NCBI RefSeq assembly: GCF_029168335.1
Contig: NZ_JARGYC010000008.1
Span: 33,470-97,469 of the forward strand
Reading direction: 5' to 3'
Source: Psychromarinibacter sediminicola
GTDB lineage: Bacteria; Pseudomonadota; Alphaproteobacteria; Rhodobacterales; Rhodobacteraceae
DNA length: 64,000 nt
Shown here: positions 1 to 7,622 of the stretch, piece after piece
Numbering within the stretch: the first letter of the stretch is position 1
How the letters are laid out: every line of letters begins with the position of its first letter
Notes under the pieces: generated by a model
Seen by the model: the letters and a program-made list of their open reading frames with translations, nothing else
The model's database searches: none
Told to the model about the DNA's origin: nothing
Made by a program: the position numbers and the translations under genes

Positions 1-40
1 CTGGCCCGAAATACTCCCGCCGGAGGCAAGAAGATTCTGG
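1..40 (+). repeat. dispersed CCGCCGGAGGC element, copy 1
   Basis: Positions 11-27 read ATACTCCCGCCGGAGGC, with a small CTCC-CGCC-GGAG hairpin at 14-25. Related copies lie near 29421, 35180, 35294 and 35447, with a diverged reverse-orientation copy near 27090. This copy sits directly after the stop codon of the minus-strand acyltransferase. Read in that direction the hairpin is followed by TATTT, so it could act as a weak terminator here, although other copies are not so placed. Confidence 0.6.
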
Positions 41-43
41 CGC

Positions 44-793
44 CTACCCCGCCACCAGGCGCAGCGCCCGGGCCCGCCCCGGCGGCACCGCCTTGATCTC
101 CAGCCCGGTGAAGACGTGCAGCGTGTTCATGTCGTCGTCGACGACCGCGTGGTCGCTCACCCAGCCGCCCATCATCAGGTAGGTGCGCAGCAGCGGCGGC
201 ATCGTCCGCATCGCGCGCTTGGCATCCGGTTTCCGCCGCAGCCGGCTGGCGAACCGGAACACCTTCGGCGCCTTCACCCGCGGCAGCCAGCGCTTCGGCG
301 CCAGGTGCCGCTCCTTCAGCATCGCGAAGGCGTCGAGATAGGCGTCGGTCTCGGTCCCCTGGAAGGACGAGCAGCCGAACAGCATCTCGACCCCCTCCTC
401 GTCGACGAAGCGGGTCATCGCCCCCCAGGCCACCCGCAGGATATCCGGCTCGCGCGCGAAGTCCGGGTCGATGCAGAACCGCCCCATCTCGACCATCGGG
501 CCCGAGAACCCTTCGAGCGCCTTCAGCTCGTAATACTGCGCCGAATAGCTCCGCCCGATCTCGGCGCCGTCCTTCAGCGGCAGCAGCCGGAAACAGCACA
601 CCAGCCGCCCGCCGCGCCCCTCTTCCACCAGCACGTGATGACAGCGCGCGTCGAACGGATCGGTGTCACGCCCGCCCGCGCGCGGGGCGGCGCCGGTTTC
701 GGCGATGAAGGTGCGATAGCGCAGCGCCTGCGCCGCCGCGATGTCGTCCGGGCCCTCGGCCATCCGCGCCCGATACCTGCCCCGTCGCAACAT
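44..793 (-). CDS. olsB: L-ornithine N-alpha-acyltransferase OlsB-like (GNAT fold)
   Basis: About 249 residues. It matches the OlsB-type acyltransferase family, which moves a 3-hydroxy-fatty acid from acyl carrier protein to the alpha-amino group of ornithine, the first step to ornithine lipids at the inner membrane. Supporting features are the N-terminal LRYRTFIAETGA-type segment, the CCFRLLPL strand and the segment around VEMGRFCIDPDF. I chose the ATG at 793 because GAGG lies a few bases upstream; a GTG two codons earlier is possible. OlsA, the usual partner for the second acylation, would lie just outside the window if adjacent. Siderophore-type GNATs are a less likely alternative. Confidence 0.8.
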   Translation of the reverse strand: MLRRGRYRARMAEGPDDIAAAQALRYRTFIAETGAAPRAGGRDTDPFDARCHHVLVEEGRGGRLVCCFRLLPLKDGAEIGRSYSAQYYELKALEGFSGPMVEMGRFCIDPDFAREPDILRVAWGAMTRFVDEEGVEMLFGCSSFQGTETDAYLDAFAMLKERHLAPKRWLPRVKAPKVFRFASRLRRKPDAKRAMRTMPPLLRTYLMMGGWVSDHAVVDDDMNTLHVFTGLEIKAVPPGRARALRLVAG

Positions 794-913
794 GCCCACC
801 TCACGATCATGCGGCCCGGCTTGGAATGCCCCGGCACCATCTTACCTATGATTCCGAAATCGCCTACAGACAACATGTGACAGCGATCTGACGAAACAAG
901 CCGGAGACGCGCG

Positions 914-1333
914 ATGGACAAGCCCGCCCCCACCGAGACCCGAGAAACGGTCGAGAAATCCGAGGCCGAGTGGCGCGACCAGCTCAGCGACCTGGCCTTC
1001 AAGGTCACCCGCAAGCACGGGACCGAGCGCGCCTTCACCCATGACGACTTCCCGAAAGAGCCGGGGACGTTCCACTGCATCTGCTGCGGCGCGACGCTCT
1101 TCGACCAGGCCCACAAGTTCGACAGCGGCACCGGCTGGCCCTCGTTCTGGCAGCCGGCCGACCCCGAGATGGTCGGCGAGAGCGTCGACCGGTCGTGGTT
1201 CATGAAGCGCACCGAGGTCCACTGCACCCGCTGCGCCGCGCATCTGGGGCACGTCTTCCCCGACGGCCCCGAGCCGACGGGCCTGCGCTACTGCATCAAC
1301 GGCGTCGCGCTGGATTTCCGCCCAGACGACTGA
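914..1333 (+). CDS. msrB: peptide-methionine (R)-S-oxide reductase
   Basis: 139 residues, the normal length for single-domain MsrB, which reduces methionine-R-sulfoxide in oxidised proteins. It has two CxxC zinc pairs (C55/C58 in HCICCGA and C104/C107 in HCTRCAAH), the GWPSFW segment, the HLGHVFPDGP segment and the catalytic cysteine C127 in RYCING. No signal peptide is seen, so it should be cytoplasmic. GGAG lies about 10 bases before the ATG. It stands alone, divergent from the acyltransferase upstream, and a strong hairpin follows at 1445-1470. Confidence 0.95.
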   Translation: MDKPAPTETRETVEKSEAEWRDQLSDLAFKVTRKHGTERAFTHDDFPKEPGTFHCICCGATLFDQAHKFDSGTGWPSFWQPADPEMVGESVDRSWFMKRTEVHCTRCAAHLGHVFPDGPEPTGLRYCINGVALDFRPDD

Positions 1334-1444
1334 CGCCACGACCGCACGCCGGGGCCGGGTCAAGGATGGCCGGCAGGCCACCGCCGCAGGCGGCGCGCAG
1401 CGTCCTTGAGGCGGGCCCGGCGGGCCGCATCCTCGAATAGGCGT

Positions 1445-1470
1445 CTTGAGGGGCACACCTGCCCCTCAAG
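1445..1470 (+). terminator. strong intergenic hairpin after msrB
   Basis: CTTGAGGGGC at 1445-1454 pairs perfectly with GCCCCTCAAG at 1461-1470 around a six-base loop. It lies between the convergent msrB and bamE genes, in a roughly 290-base stretch that otherwise holds no gene I can support. There is no T-tract, so terminator function is inferred from position and stem strength. Confidence 0.5.
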
Positions 1471-1621
1471 CGCGTCTCAGCAGACAATGCGGCGTCGCAA
1501 CGGGCGCCACGTTCGGGATAGCGCCGCACCTTCTCACCCCGCACCGACCGCCCGGACGGCCGCGCAGCGGTCGGCCGGGGAAAAGAGCGCGCGGCCGAAG
1601 GCCGCTCCATTCGAGAACGGC

Positions 1622-2077
1622 TCAGTTGAGAAGCTGGTCGGCGGTGAAGTTGCCGAAGCTGCCGAACAGCTGGCGCAGGAACGAAATGCCCTTGATGTTG
1701 CTGTCGGTGACCCGGCGCGAGATGGTGATCACGCGGCCGTCCTCCAGCCCGAAGCGCTCGATGTTCTCGACGACCCCGTCCCGGTCGAAGGAGATCGCGA
1801 CGACCTCGCGGTCGATCTCCTGGCGCTGGCGGAAGCCGTAGGCGCGGAACTTGGACTTCACGTAATACCAGCCGCCCGCGTCCAGGATGCCGGAGGCCGA
1901 CGGCCGGCCGACGACTTCGGCCACGGTCTCGCGCGTGTCGACGCCCACGACGATCTGGTTCAGCACGTCGTCGGGCGGCACGTAGCCGTGGTTGCGGTCG
2001 ATGTTCGAACAGGCGGCGACGAGGGCCAGAAGCCCCGCGCAGAAGGCCAGCCGGATCGCGGCGGTGATGCTGCTCAT
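1622..2077 (-). CDS. bamE: outer-membrane assembly lipoprotein BamE (SmpA/OmlA family)
   Basis: 151 residues. The N-terminus is a lipoprotein signal peptide ending in the lipobox LVAAC (Cys about residue 22). The mature part carries the SmpA/OmlA fold: NQIVVGVDTRETVAEVVGRPS, then GGWYYVKSKF and a GRVITISRR strand. BamE is a non-essential partner of the BAM complex that inserts beta-barrel proteins. The start at 2077 is set by the lipoprotein signal and an AGAGGGG ribosome-binding site. It is divergent from the yceD gene at 2150, a neighbourhood common in alphaproteobacteria. Confidence 0.88.
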   Translation of the reverse strand: MSSITAAIRLAFCAGLLALVAACSNIDRNHGYVPPDDVLNQIVVGVDTRETVAEVVGRPSASGILDAGGWYYVKSKFRAYGFRQRQEIDREVVAISFDRDGVVENIERFGLEDGRVITISRRVTDSNIKGISFLRQLFGSFGNFTADQLLN

Positions 2078-2149
2078 GTCGCCCCTCTTGCCATGGACTG
2101 GCCAAGCTTTTAGCTGCATTAGCAGATCGCAGCCCGAAGGTTCAAGCAA

Positions 2150-2716
2150 ATGGACGATCCGGCCCGCCCCGTCGCCACGGCCCCGAAACTCCGCCTGTCC
2201 AGCCTGCCCCGCCGGGCGGACCAGCCGTTCCGGCTGGAACCCGATGCCGACACCCGTGCGGCGCTCGCGCAGGAACTGGGCCTGTCGTCCCTGCGCAAGC
2301 TGCGGCTGGAGGGGCGGCTGAGCCCGGAGGACCGCGACGACTGGCGGCTGGAGGCGATGCTGGGCGCGACGGTCGTGCAGCCCTGCGTGGCCACGCTCGC
2401 CCCGGTGACCACCCGGATCGACCTGCCGGTCGAACGGCTCTACACCGCCGACCCGCCGCCGCTGCCCGCGGGCGACGAGGTGGAGGTGCCCGAGGACGAC
2501 CATGTCGAGGAACTGCCGGCGGTCCTGGACCTCGCGGCGCTGATGGCGGAGGAACTGGCGCTGGCGCTGCCGGCCTACCCGCGCGCCGAGGGCGCGGCGC
2601 CGGTGGAGGAGATATCCACCCCGCCCGGCGCCGCCCCGATCGAGGAGGAGGAGGAGACCAAGCCCTTCGCCGGGCTCGCCGCGCTGCGCGACAAGATCGC
2701 GAAGGACGACGAGTGA
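2150..2716 (+). CDS. yceD: YceD / DUF177 family protein
   Basis: 188 residues of the DUF177 family, linked to 23S rRNA accumulation and usually encoded directly before rpmF (ribosomal protein L32). The family pattern is visible in the LRKLRLEGRLSP and LGATVVQPCVATLAPV segments and the acidic C-terminal half with LPAVLDLAALMAEELALALP. The product is acidic and cytoplasmic. No rpmF follows here; the next gene is a Tat-type secreted protein. A GAAGG sequence lies about 10 bases before the ATG. Confidence 0.8.
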   Translation: MDDPARPVATAPKLRLSSLPRRADQPFRLEPDADTRAALAQELGLSSLRKLRLEGRLSPEDRDDWRLEAMLGATVVQPCVATLAPVTTRIDLPVERLYTADPPPLPAGDEVEVPEDDHVEELPAVLDLAALMAEELALALPAYPRAEGAAPVEEISTPPGAAPIEEEEETKPFAGLAALRDKIAKDDE

Positions 2717-2824
2717 TCCCGCGGGGCGCGCAGCCCCGGAGAACGGCGCCCGCGCCCTGCAATTCCCCGCCGATCCGATAAAAAGCCACCTCGCAAATAC
2801 CGCAGCGCGGCATATATTCCGCGC

Positions 2825-3430
2825 ATGAACCGCAGACAGCTCCTCGCCTCCTCTGGCGCCGCCGCCCTCGCCCTGCCCTTCGGCTCCGCCGCCGACGCCG
2901 CGCAGCTCACCAGCGTCCGGGTCGAGCGCAACGCCCGCCTGCCGCTCGTCCGCCCGGACTGGCCGGTGCCAGACGACCCGAACCAGAAATTCTTCATCCA
3001 GCGGTCGACCAACGCCAACACGCTGGTCTTCGCGGTGAACTACAACGGCGACGGCAGCGTGTCGCAGTCCGATCCGTCGCACATCTACTGGCGGCGCTAC
3101 GCGAGCAACGGCGCGCGCAAGCCGCTGAAGCCGATCGAGCGGCTGATCGCCGGCGCCATCCAGGTCCGCAAACGCCCCGAGCCCGATGCCTGGGACATCA
3201 TCGTGCGCCCGATGCAGCGGCTCAACATGGTGGTGATCCAGACCGGCCCGCACGAGACCCAGCTGATCGGGCATATCGGCGGCGTGCGGGCGCGGCCGAT
3301 CTACTGCTATGCCGATGTGGACGAAAGCGGGCTGATCCCGCGGGTCACGGCGCTGTCGATGCACGGGCTGCTGCCCGGCGGCGGCGCCATCTCCGAGTAT
3401 TACAGCGTCGCAGGCGGGCAGATCCGCTAA
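2825..3430 (+). CDS. secreted DUF4833-like protein
   Basis: 201 residues. The N-terminus (MNRRQLLASSGAAALALPFG) looks like a Tat or Sec signal peptide. The mature part resembles DUF4833 proteins: an FFIQRSTNANTLVFAVNYNGDG segment, then HIYWRRYASNGARKPLKPIER. No enzymatic motif is evident, and the biochemical role of the family is unknown to me. It lies 70 bases before the inositol-3-phosphate synthase gene on the same strand, so it may belong to the lipid locus as a periplasmic factor. There is no clear ribosome-binding site; TATATT at 2813-2818 sits so close to the ATG that transcription could begin at or near it. Confidence 0.6.
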   Translation: MNRRQLLASSGAAALALPFGSAADAAQLTSVRVERNARLPLVRPDWPVPDDPNQKFFIQRSTNANTLVFAVNYNGDGSVSQSDPSHIYWRRYASNGARKPLKPIERLIAGAIQVRKRPEPDAWDIIVRPMQRLNMVVIQTGPHETQLIGHIGGVRARPIYCYADVDESGLIPRVTALSMHGLLPGGGAISEYYSVAGGQIR

Positions 3431-3500
3431 TAACCGCTGGCGCTTCGGTCCTTCATCTGCGAAAAGCCGCATCCAGAAAAACGACAAGATCGAGGGATAC

Positions 3501-4625
3501 ATGAGCACCCCCACCGGCGGCCGCATCCGTACGGCCATCGTAGGCGTCGGCAACTGCGCCTCCTCGCTCGTTCAGGCCATCTCGTACTGTCGCGCCAAGG
3601 GGCCCGAGGCCATTGGCGTCAGCTTTCCCGTTCTCGGCGGCTACCGGCCCGAGGATATCGAGATCGTCGCCGCCTTCGACGTCGACCGCCGCAAGGTGAA
3701 CCGCCCGGTGGGCGAGGCCGTGCTGGCCGATCCGAACTGCACCGAGGTGTTCTGGGACAGCCTCGACGACCAGCCCGCCCCGGTCCGCCGCGGCCCCGAC
3801 CTGGACGGCGTCTCGGCCTATATGCGCAACCAGCCGCCCGAGGTCAGCTTCGTCCCCTCCGATGACACGCCGCTCACGCAGGACGAGATCGTCGCGGTGC
3901 TGAAGGAGGCGCAGGCGGAGGTGCTGATCGTGTTCCTGCCCGTCGGCTCGGTCCAGGCGGTGGAATGCTACGCCCAATGCGCGCTGGATGCCGGCTGCGC
4001 GGTGGTCAACGGCATTCCGATCTTCCTGGCCTCCAACCCGACCTGGGCGAAGAAGTTCGAGGCGGCCGGCCTGCCGATCCTGGGCGACGACTTCAAGGCG
4101 CAGTTCGGCGCGACCATAGTACACCGCGCGCTGGCGCATCTGGCCGACCTGCGGGGGGTCAAGATCGACCGGACCTACCAGCTGAATGTCGGCGGCAATA
4201 CCGACTTCATGAACATGATGGACATGGACCGGCTGGCGCTGAAGCGCGAGTCGAAGACGGAAGCCGTGCAATCGGCGATGGATGCACGGCTCGCCGACGG
4301 CGACATCCGGATCGGGCCGTCGGACTACGTGCCGTGGCTCGACGACCGCAAGGTGGCCTATGTCCGGCTGGAGGGTCGGCTGCTGGGCGGCGCGAAGACC
4401 TCGATGGAGGTGCGGCTGGAGGTCGAGGACAGCCCGAACGCCGCCGCCATGGCGATCAGCGCCATCCGCTGCGCCCGCATCGCGCGCGAGCGCGGGATCA
4501 AGGGCGCCGTCGCCGATGCCAGCGCCTTCCTGTTCAAGCATCCGCCGGTGCAGCTGGACGACAGCGAGGCGCATGACCTGCTGCTCGCCTTCACCGGCGA
4601 CGCGCCGGAGGACGCCGGCGCGTGA
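3501..4625 (+). CDS. ino1: myo-inositol-3-phosphate synthase (Ino1/MIPS)
   Basis: 374 residues, the length of the compact prokaryotic (mycobacterial-type) MIPS. It converts glucose-6-phosphate to 1D-myo-inositol-3-phosphate using NAD. Seen: the Rossmann motif AIVGVGNCASSL (about residues 12-23), VNGIPIFLASNP, the GDDFKAQFGATIVHRAL segment, LNVGGNTDFMNMMD and the LGGAKTSMEVRLEVEDSPN stretch typical of the catalytic domain. GAGGG precedes the ATG. Its stop overlaps the GTG start of the following reductase (GTGA at 4622-4625), so the two are translationally coupled. Its product is the head-group donor for inositol-phosphate lipids, which fits the CDP-alcohol phosphotransferase at 14577. Confidence 0.95.
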   Translation: MSTPTGGRIRTAIVGVGNCASSLVQAISYCRAKGPEAIGVSFPVLGGYRPEDIEIVAAFDVDRRKVNRPVGEAVLADPNCTEVFWDSLDDQPAPVRRGPDLDGVSAYMRNQPPEVSFVPSDDTPLTQDEIVAVLKEAQAEVLIVFLPVGSVQAVECYAQCALDAGCAVVNGIPIFLASNPTWAKKFEAAGLPILGDDFKAQFGATIVHRALAHLADLRGVKIDRTYQLNVGGNTDFMNMMDMDRLALKRESKTEAVQSAMDARLADGDIRIGPSDYVPWLDDRKVAYVRLEGRLLGGAKTSMEVRLEVEDSPNAAAMAISAIRCARIARERGIKGAVADASAFLFKHPPVQLDDSEAHDLLLAFTGDAPEDAGA

Positions 4626-5407
4626 GCGGCGCGGCCACCCGGCCGGCCTTCATCACCGGCGGCTCCAGCGGCATCGGGCTGGAGCTCGCCCGCCAGCTTG
4701 CGGCGCGCGGCCACCCCGTAGCGGTCTTCGCGCGCGATCCCGGGCGGTTGCGCCGCGCGGTTGAAATCCTGCCCGAACTGAGCACCTACGAATGCGACGT
4801 GGGCGACGCACCGGCGGTCGAGGCCGCCGTCGGCCGCGCCATCGCCGAGCTGGGACCGCCCGGCTGGGCCATCGCCAATGCCGGCGTCGCGGAGCCGGGC
4901 CTGTTCCTGGAACAGCCCGCGGTGACGCACGAGACCCACATGCGCGTCAACTACATGGGCGCGCTGCACTTCGCCCGCGCCTGCGCGCCCGCAATGCCCG
5001 ACGGCGCCAGGCTGGTCTTCGTGTCCTCCGGGGCGGCGTTCTTCGGCATCTACGGCTACGGCGCCTATGCGCCGTCGAAATTCGCCCTGCGCGGGCTGGC
5101 CGAGGTTCTGCGCGTGGAACTGGCGCCGCGCGGCATCTCGGTGACGCTGGCCTATCCGCCGGACACCGAAACGCCGATGCTGGCGGCGGAGGCGCGCACG
5201 AAATCCGAGGCGACGCGAAAAATCACCGCCGGCGGCGGGGTCTGGCAGCCGGCCGATGTCGCGCGCCTGATCCTGAAACGCGCCGAGCGCGGCCGGTTCG
5301 CGGTCGCGCCGGGGGCGCAGATGACGGCGCTTTTGTGGCTGCACTCGCTCCTCGCCCCCGCGCTCCGGCGCTGGCAGGCGGGTATCGTCCGGAGGTCCGG
5401 GCGATGA
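4622..5407 (+). CDS. short-chain dehydrogenase of the 3-ketodihydrosphingosine reductase (KDSR) type
   Basis: 261 residues. SDR features: TGGSSGIG (12-19), NAG (86-88), catalytic S136, Y149 and K153. Beyond the general SDR fold it matches eukaryotic KDSR closely in the diagnostic region: YGAYAPSKFALRGLAEVLRVEL, then AYPPDTETPMLAAEARTK (human KDSR has AYPPDTDTP followed by an E-x-RTK segment), then a Q-P-x-x-V-A-x-x-I-like stretch. KDSR reduces 3-ketosphinganine to sphinganine with NADPH. The human enzyme has membrane anchors; here only a weak hydrophobic stretch is seen (about residues 232-248). The start is GTG, overlapping the ino1 stop, and the end overlaps cdsA. Other SDR substrates remain possible, but the KDSR match is strong. 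Confidence 0.8.
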   Translation: MSGAATRPAFITGGSSGIGLELARQLAARGHPVAVFARDPGRLRRAVEILPELSTYECDVGDAPAVEAAVGRAIAELGPPGWAIANAGVAEPGLFLEQPAVTHETHMRVNYMGALHFARACAPAMPDGARLVFVSSGAAFFGIYGYGAYAPSKFALRGLAEVLRVELAPRGISVTLAYPPDTETPMLAAEARTKSEATRKITAGGGVWQPADVARLILKRAERGRFAVAPGAQMTALLWLHSLLAPALRRWQAGIVRRSGR

Positions 5408-6315
5408 TGCTGGCGCCGGCGGGGGCGGCGGGCGTGGTTCAGATGCTGGCGCTGGCCTGCCTGGTGCTGCTGGCGATCGGCTATCTGGTGGTGCTGGCGC
5501 TGATGTTCGTGCCCGCCACGCGTCGCGCCGCACGCGAGACCTTTCCGATCCTGCTGACCGAGACGCTGATCGTCGGCGTCGTGGCCGGGGCCTTTTTCCT
5601 CGGCGGCTGGGCCATCCTGGCGCTGGCGGTGCTGCTGACCCTGCGCACCGCCTACGAGGCCGCGCGCGTCACCCTGCCCCGCATCGGCATCCCCGGTCTG
5701 CTTCCGGCGCTGCTGGTGGCGGCGGGGACGCTGGTGCTGGCGCTTCTCGCCGCACCGCTGCACCCGGTGCTGCTGGCCTCCGGCGCGGGCGGCGCGACGA
5801 TTCTCGCGATCTGGATCGCCCGCCACTTCGCCCGCGGCCGGCCCGTGCGCATCTTTGCCGAGCTCGCCGCCTTCCCCGTCCTGCCGCTCGTCGTCTTCAC
5901 CGCCGCCGCCCTGCACGGCGGCGCGGCGACGCTGCTGATCGCCTTCCTGCTGGTCGAGACCTTCGACAGCTACGCGCTGCTGGGCGGCAAGCTGTTCGGC
6001 CGGCGCAAGGCGTTCCCGGTGCTCAGCCCGAAGAAGACGGTCGAGGGGCTCGTCACCGGCGCCGTGATGCTGATGCTGACCGCCGCCGCCGCCGGCGCAC
6101 TGCTCTTCGGCTTCCCCGTCGGCGCCGCCGCGCTCGTCGCGCTGCTCACCGGGCTCTTGACCGTGGCCGGCGATCTCGCCGCCTCGCGGCTGAAGCGCGC
6201 CGCCGGGGTCAAGGACTTCCCGCGGATCCTGCCGCACCAGGGCGGCCTGCTGGACATCACCGACGCCTGGATCGCCGCCGGCGCCGGGCTGACCGTGCTC
6301 GCCGCGCTGTCGTGA
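5404..6315 (+). CDS. CdsA-like phosphatidate cytidylyltransferase
   Basis: 303 residues with about seven to eight hydrophobic membrane segments. The C-terminal CdsA signature is recognisable at about 261-288: SRLKRAAGVKDFPRILPHQG, then GLLDITD. Two normally invariant spots differ: HQGG in place of (G)HGG and DITD in place of DRxD. CdsA enzymes make CDP-diacylglycerol from CTP and phosphatidic acid, the activated lipid used by CDP-alcohol phosphotransferases. The ATG overlaps the KDSR stop (ATGA), so it is coupled to ino1 and KDSR. A housekeeping cdsA normally sits beside dxr/uppS, so this is probably a specialised paralogue, perhaps for another lipid phosphate; that is inference. Confidence 0.8.
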   Translation: MMLAPAGAAGVVQMLALACLVLLAIGYLVVLALMFVPATRRAARETFPILLTETLIVGVVAGAFFLGGWAILALAVLLTLRTAYEAARVTLPRIGIPGLLPALLVAAGTLVLALLAAPLHPVLLASGAGGATILAIWIARHFARGRPVRIFAELAAFPVLPLVVFTAAALHGGAATLLIAFLLVETFDSYALLGGKLFGRRKAFPVLSPKKTVEGLVTGAVMLMLTAAAAGALLFGFPVGAAALVALLTGLLTVAGDLAASRLKRAAGVKDFPRILPHQGGLLDITDAWIAAGAGLTVLAALS

Positions 6316-6398
6316 CGGCAGGCGCCGCGCGAGATGTTTGAACCCGCCCCGGACTCGCCGCATCATCGTCCCGACGACGCAGCGAAGGCCCCCCGCCG

Positions 6399-7622
6399 AT
6401 GATCCGCCACCGCAGCCCGATGATCCGGCTTCTCAGCCAGCGCGCCCTGCGGCTGATCCTGGGGCTGCTGGTGCTGATCGAGGCGATCTTCATCGCCGAC
6501 ACCTTCACCTCGACCCTGGAAGGCGTGATCCGGCTGGGCGGCACTGCCTTCGACCTGCTTCGCGTGCTGATCCTCGGCTCGCCCGAGGTCATCGCTTTCG
6601 CGCTACCCATCGTGCTGTTTCTCGGCCTCTACTTCGCCGTCACCCAGGCGCGCGACGCCAACGAACTGGTGATCTGCGCCGCCGCGTCCGAGCCGTGGCA
6701 GCGCATCCCGCGGCTGGCGCTGACCCTGGGCACGCTGGGCTTCGCGCTGTCGCTGCTGATCTCGGGGCTGATCACGCCGCTGTCGAACTACGCCCTGCGG
6801 CTGACCTATGGCGAGTTGCAGGCGCGGCTTCTGGTCGAGCAGCTGACCAGCCCGGCCAGGGAGGCCGTCCTGCGCGAATTCGACGGCCGCGCCGTCATCG
6901 CCACCCCGCCCTCGGACCCGGAGACCGCCCCGGAGGCCGCGCGCGGCGGATTGTTCGTGTTCCGCCCCGGCGGCGGCGGACGCTGGACCGCCTCGATCGC
7001 CGACAACTGGTCGGTCGAGGGGCCCGACGACAACGGGGTCTTCCGCATCCGGCTGGAGGATTTCCGCGAGTATCGCGGGCGCGCGGGCGCGGCGCCCACC
7101 GCCGAGACCGGCCCGCGCATCAGCTCTCAACTGCCCTCCGCGCTGCAGTTCGCGCAGATCAATGTCGAGAATTTCGAGATCGACTTCACCGTCGAGGACA
7201 TCCTCGCCGCGCGCGACCAGGTCCGCGCCTTCGGCGAGCGCTATCTGTTCGACGAGGACGGGCCGCTGGCCGGCCCCGAGCGGGTGCTGAGCGACGGCCG
7301 GACCGTCGCCGCACCGACCCGCGCCTTCGGCGAGATGCTGGCCCGCGCCCTTCTGTGCCTGGTCGCGGCCTCGGTGGCGCTGGCGGCGGCGGTCTGGTCG
7401 GGCACCCGGCAGGGACGGTTCGCCGCGCTGCCCGCCGGGCTTATCGCCGTGCTGGCCTGCGACGTCGCGGCGCGCGCGATCCTCGGCGAGGCCGCGGCGC
7501 TGGGCTATCCGCGGTTCTGGCCGGCCGCGGCGGCCATCGCGGCGCTGGGGATGGCCCCGGCGCTCGGCTATGTCTGGACGCGCGGCGAGCTCATCGTGGC
7601 GCCGCCGCGCAGCACCCGATGA
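6399..7622 (+). CDS. LptF/LptG family permease, first of a pair
   Basis: 407 residues with the LptF/G plan: a few N-terminal transmembrane helices (about 12-130), a periplasmic beta-jellyroll domain (about 135-300) and C-terminal helices (about 310-395). LptF and LptG form the inner-membrane part of the LptB2FG exporter that lifts lipopolysaccharide to the periplasmic bridge. This pair lies in a lipid biosynthesis locus, not beside lptD or leucyl aminopeptidase where canonical genes usually sit. It may therefore serve another lipid. No ATPase gene of LptB type accompanies it. The start ATG is preceded by GAAGG; M8 is an alternative. Its stop overlaps the next start (ATGA). Confidence 0.7.
   Translation: MIRHRSPMIRLLSQRALRLILGLLVLIEAIFIADTFTSTLEGVIRLGGTAFDLLRVLILGSPEVIAFALPIVLFLGLYFAVTQARDANELVICAAASEPWQRIPRLALTLGTLGFALSLLISGLITPLSNYALRLTYGELQARLLVEQLTSPAREAVLREFDGRAVIATPPSDPETAPEAARGGLFVFRPGGGGRWTASIADNWSVEGPDDNGVFRIRLEDFREYRGRAGAAPTAETGPRISSQLPSALQFAQINVENFEIDFTVEDILAARDQVRAFGERYLFDEDGPLAGPERVLSDGRTVAAPTRAFGEMLARALLCLVAASVALAAAVWSGTRQGRFAALPAGLIAVLACDVAARAILGEAAALGYPRFWPAAAAIAALGMAPALGYVWTRGELIVAPPRSTR

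Noticed and set aside
1622..3553. 643-codon minus-strand frame covering bamE, yceD and the DUF4833-like gene
   Set aside because: Only the last 151 codons are protein-like (BamE, with lipobox and ribosome-binding site). The rest is a shadow of plus-strand genes.
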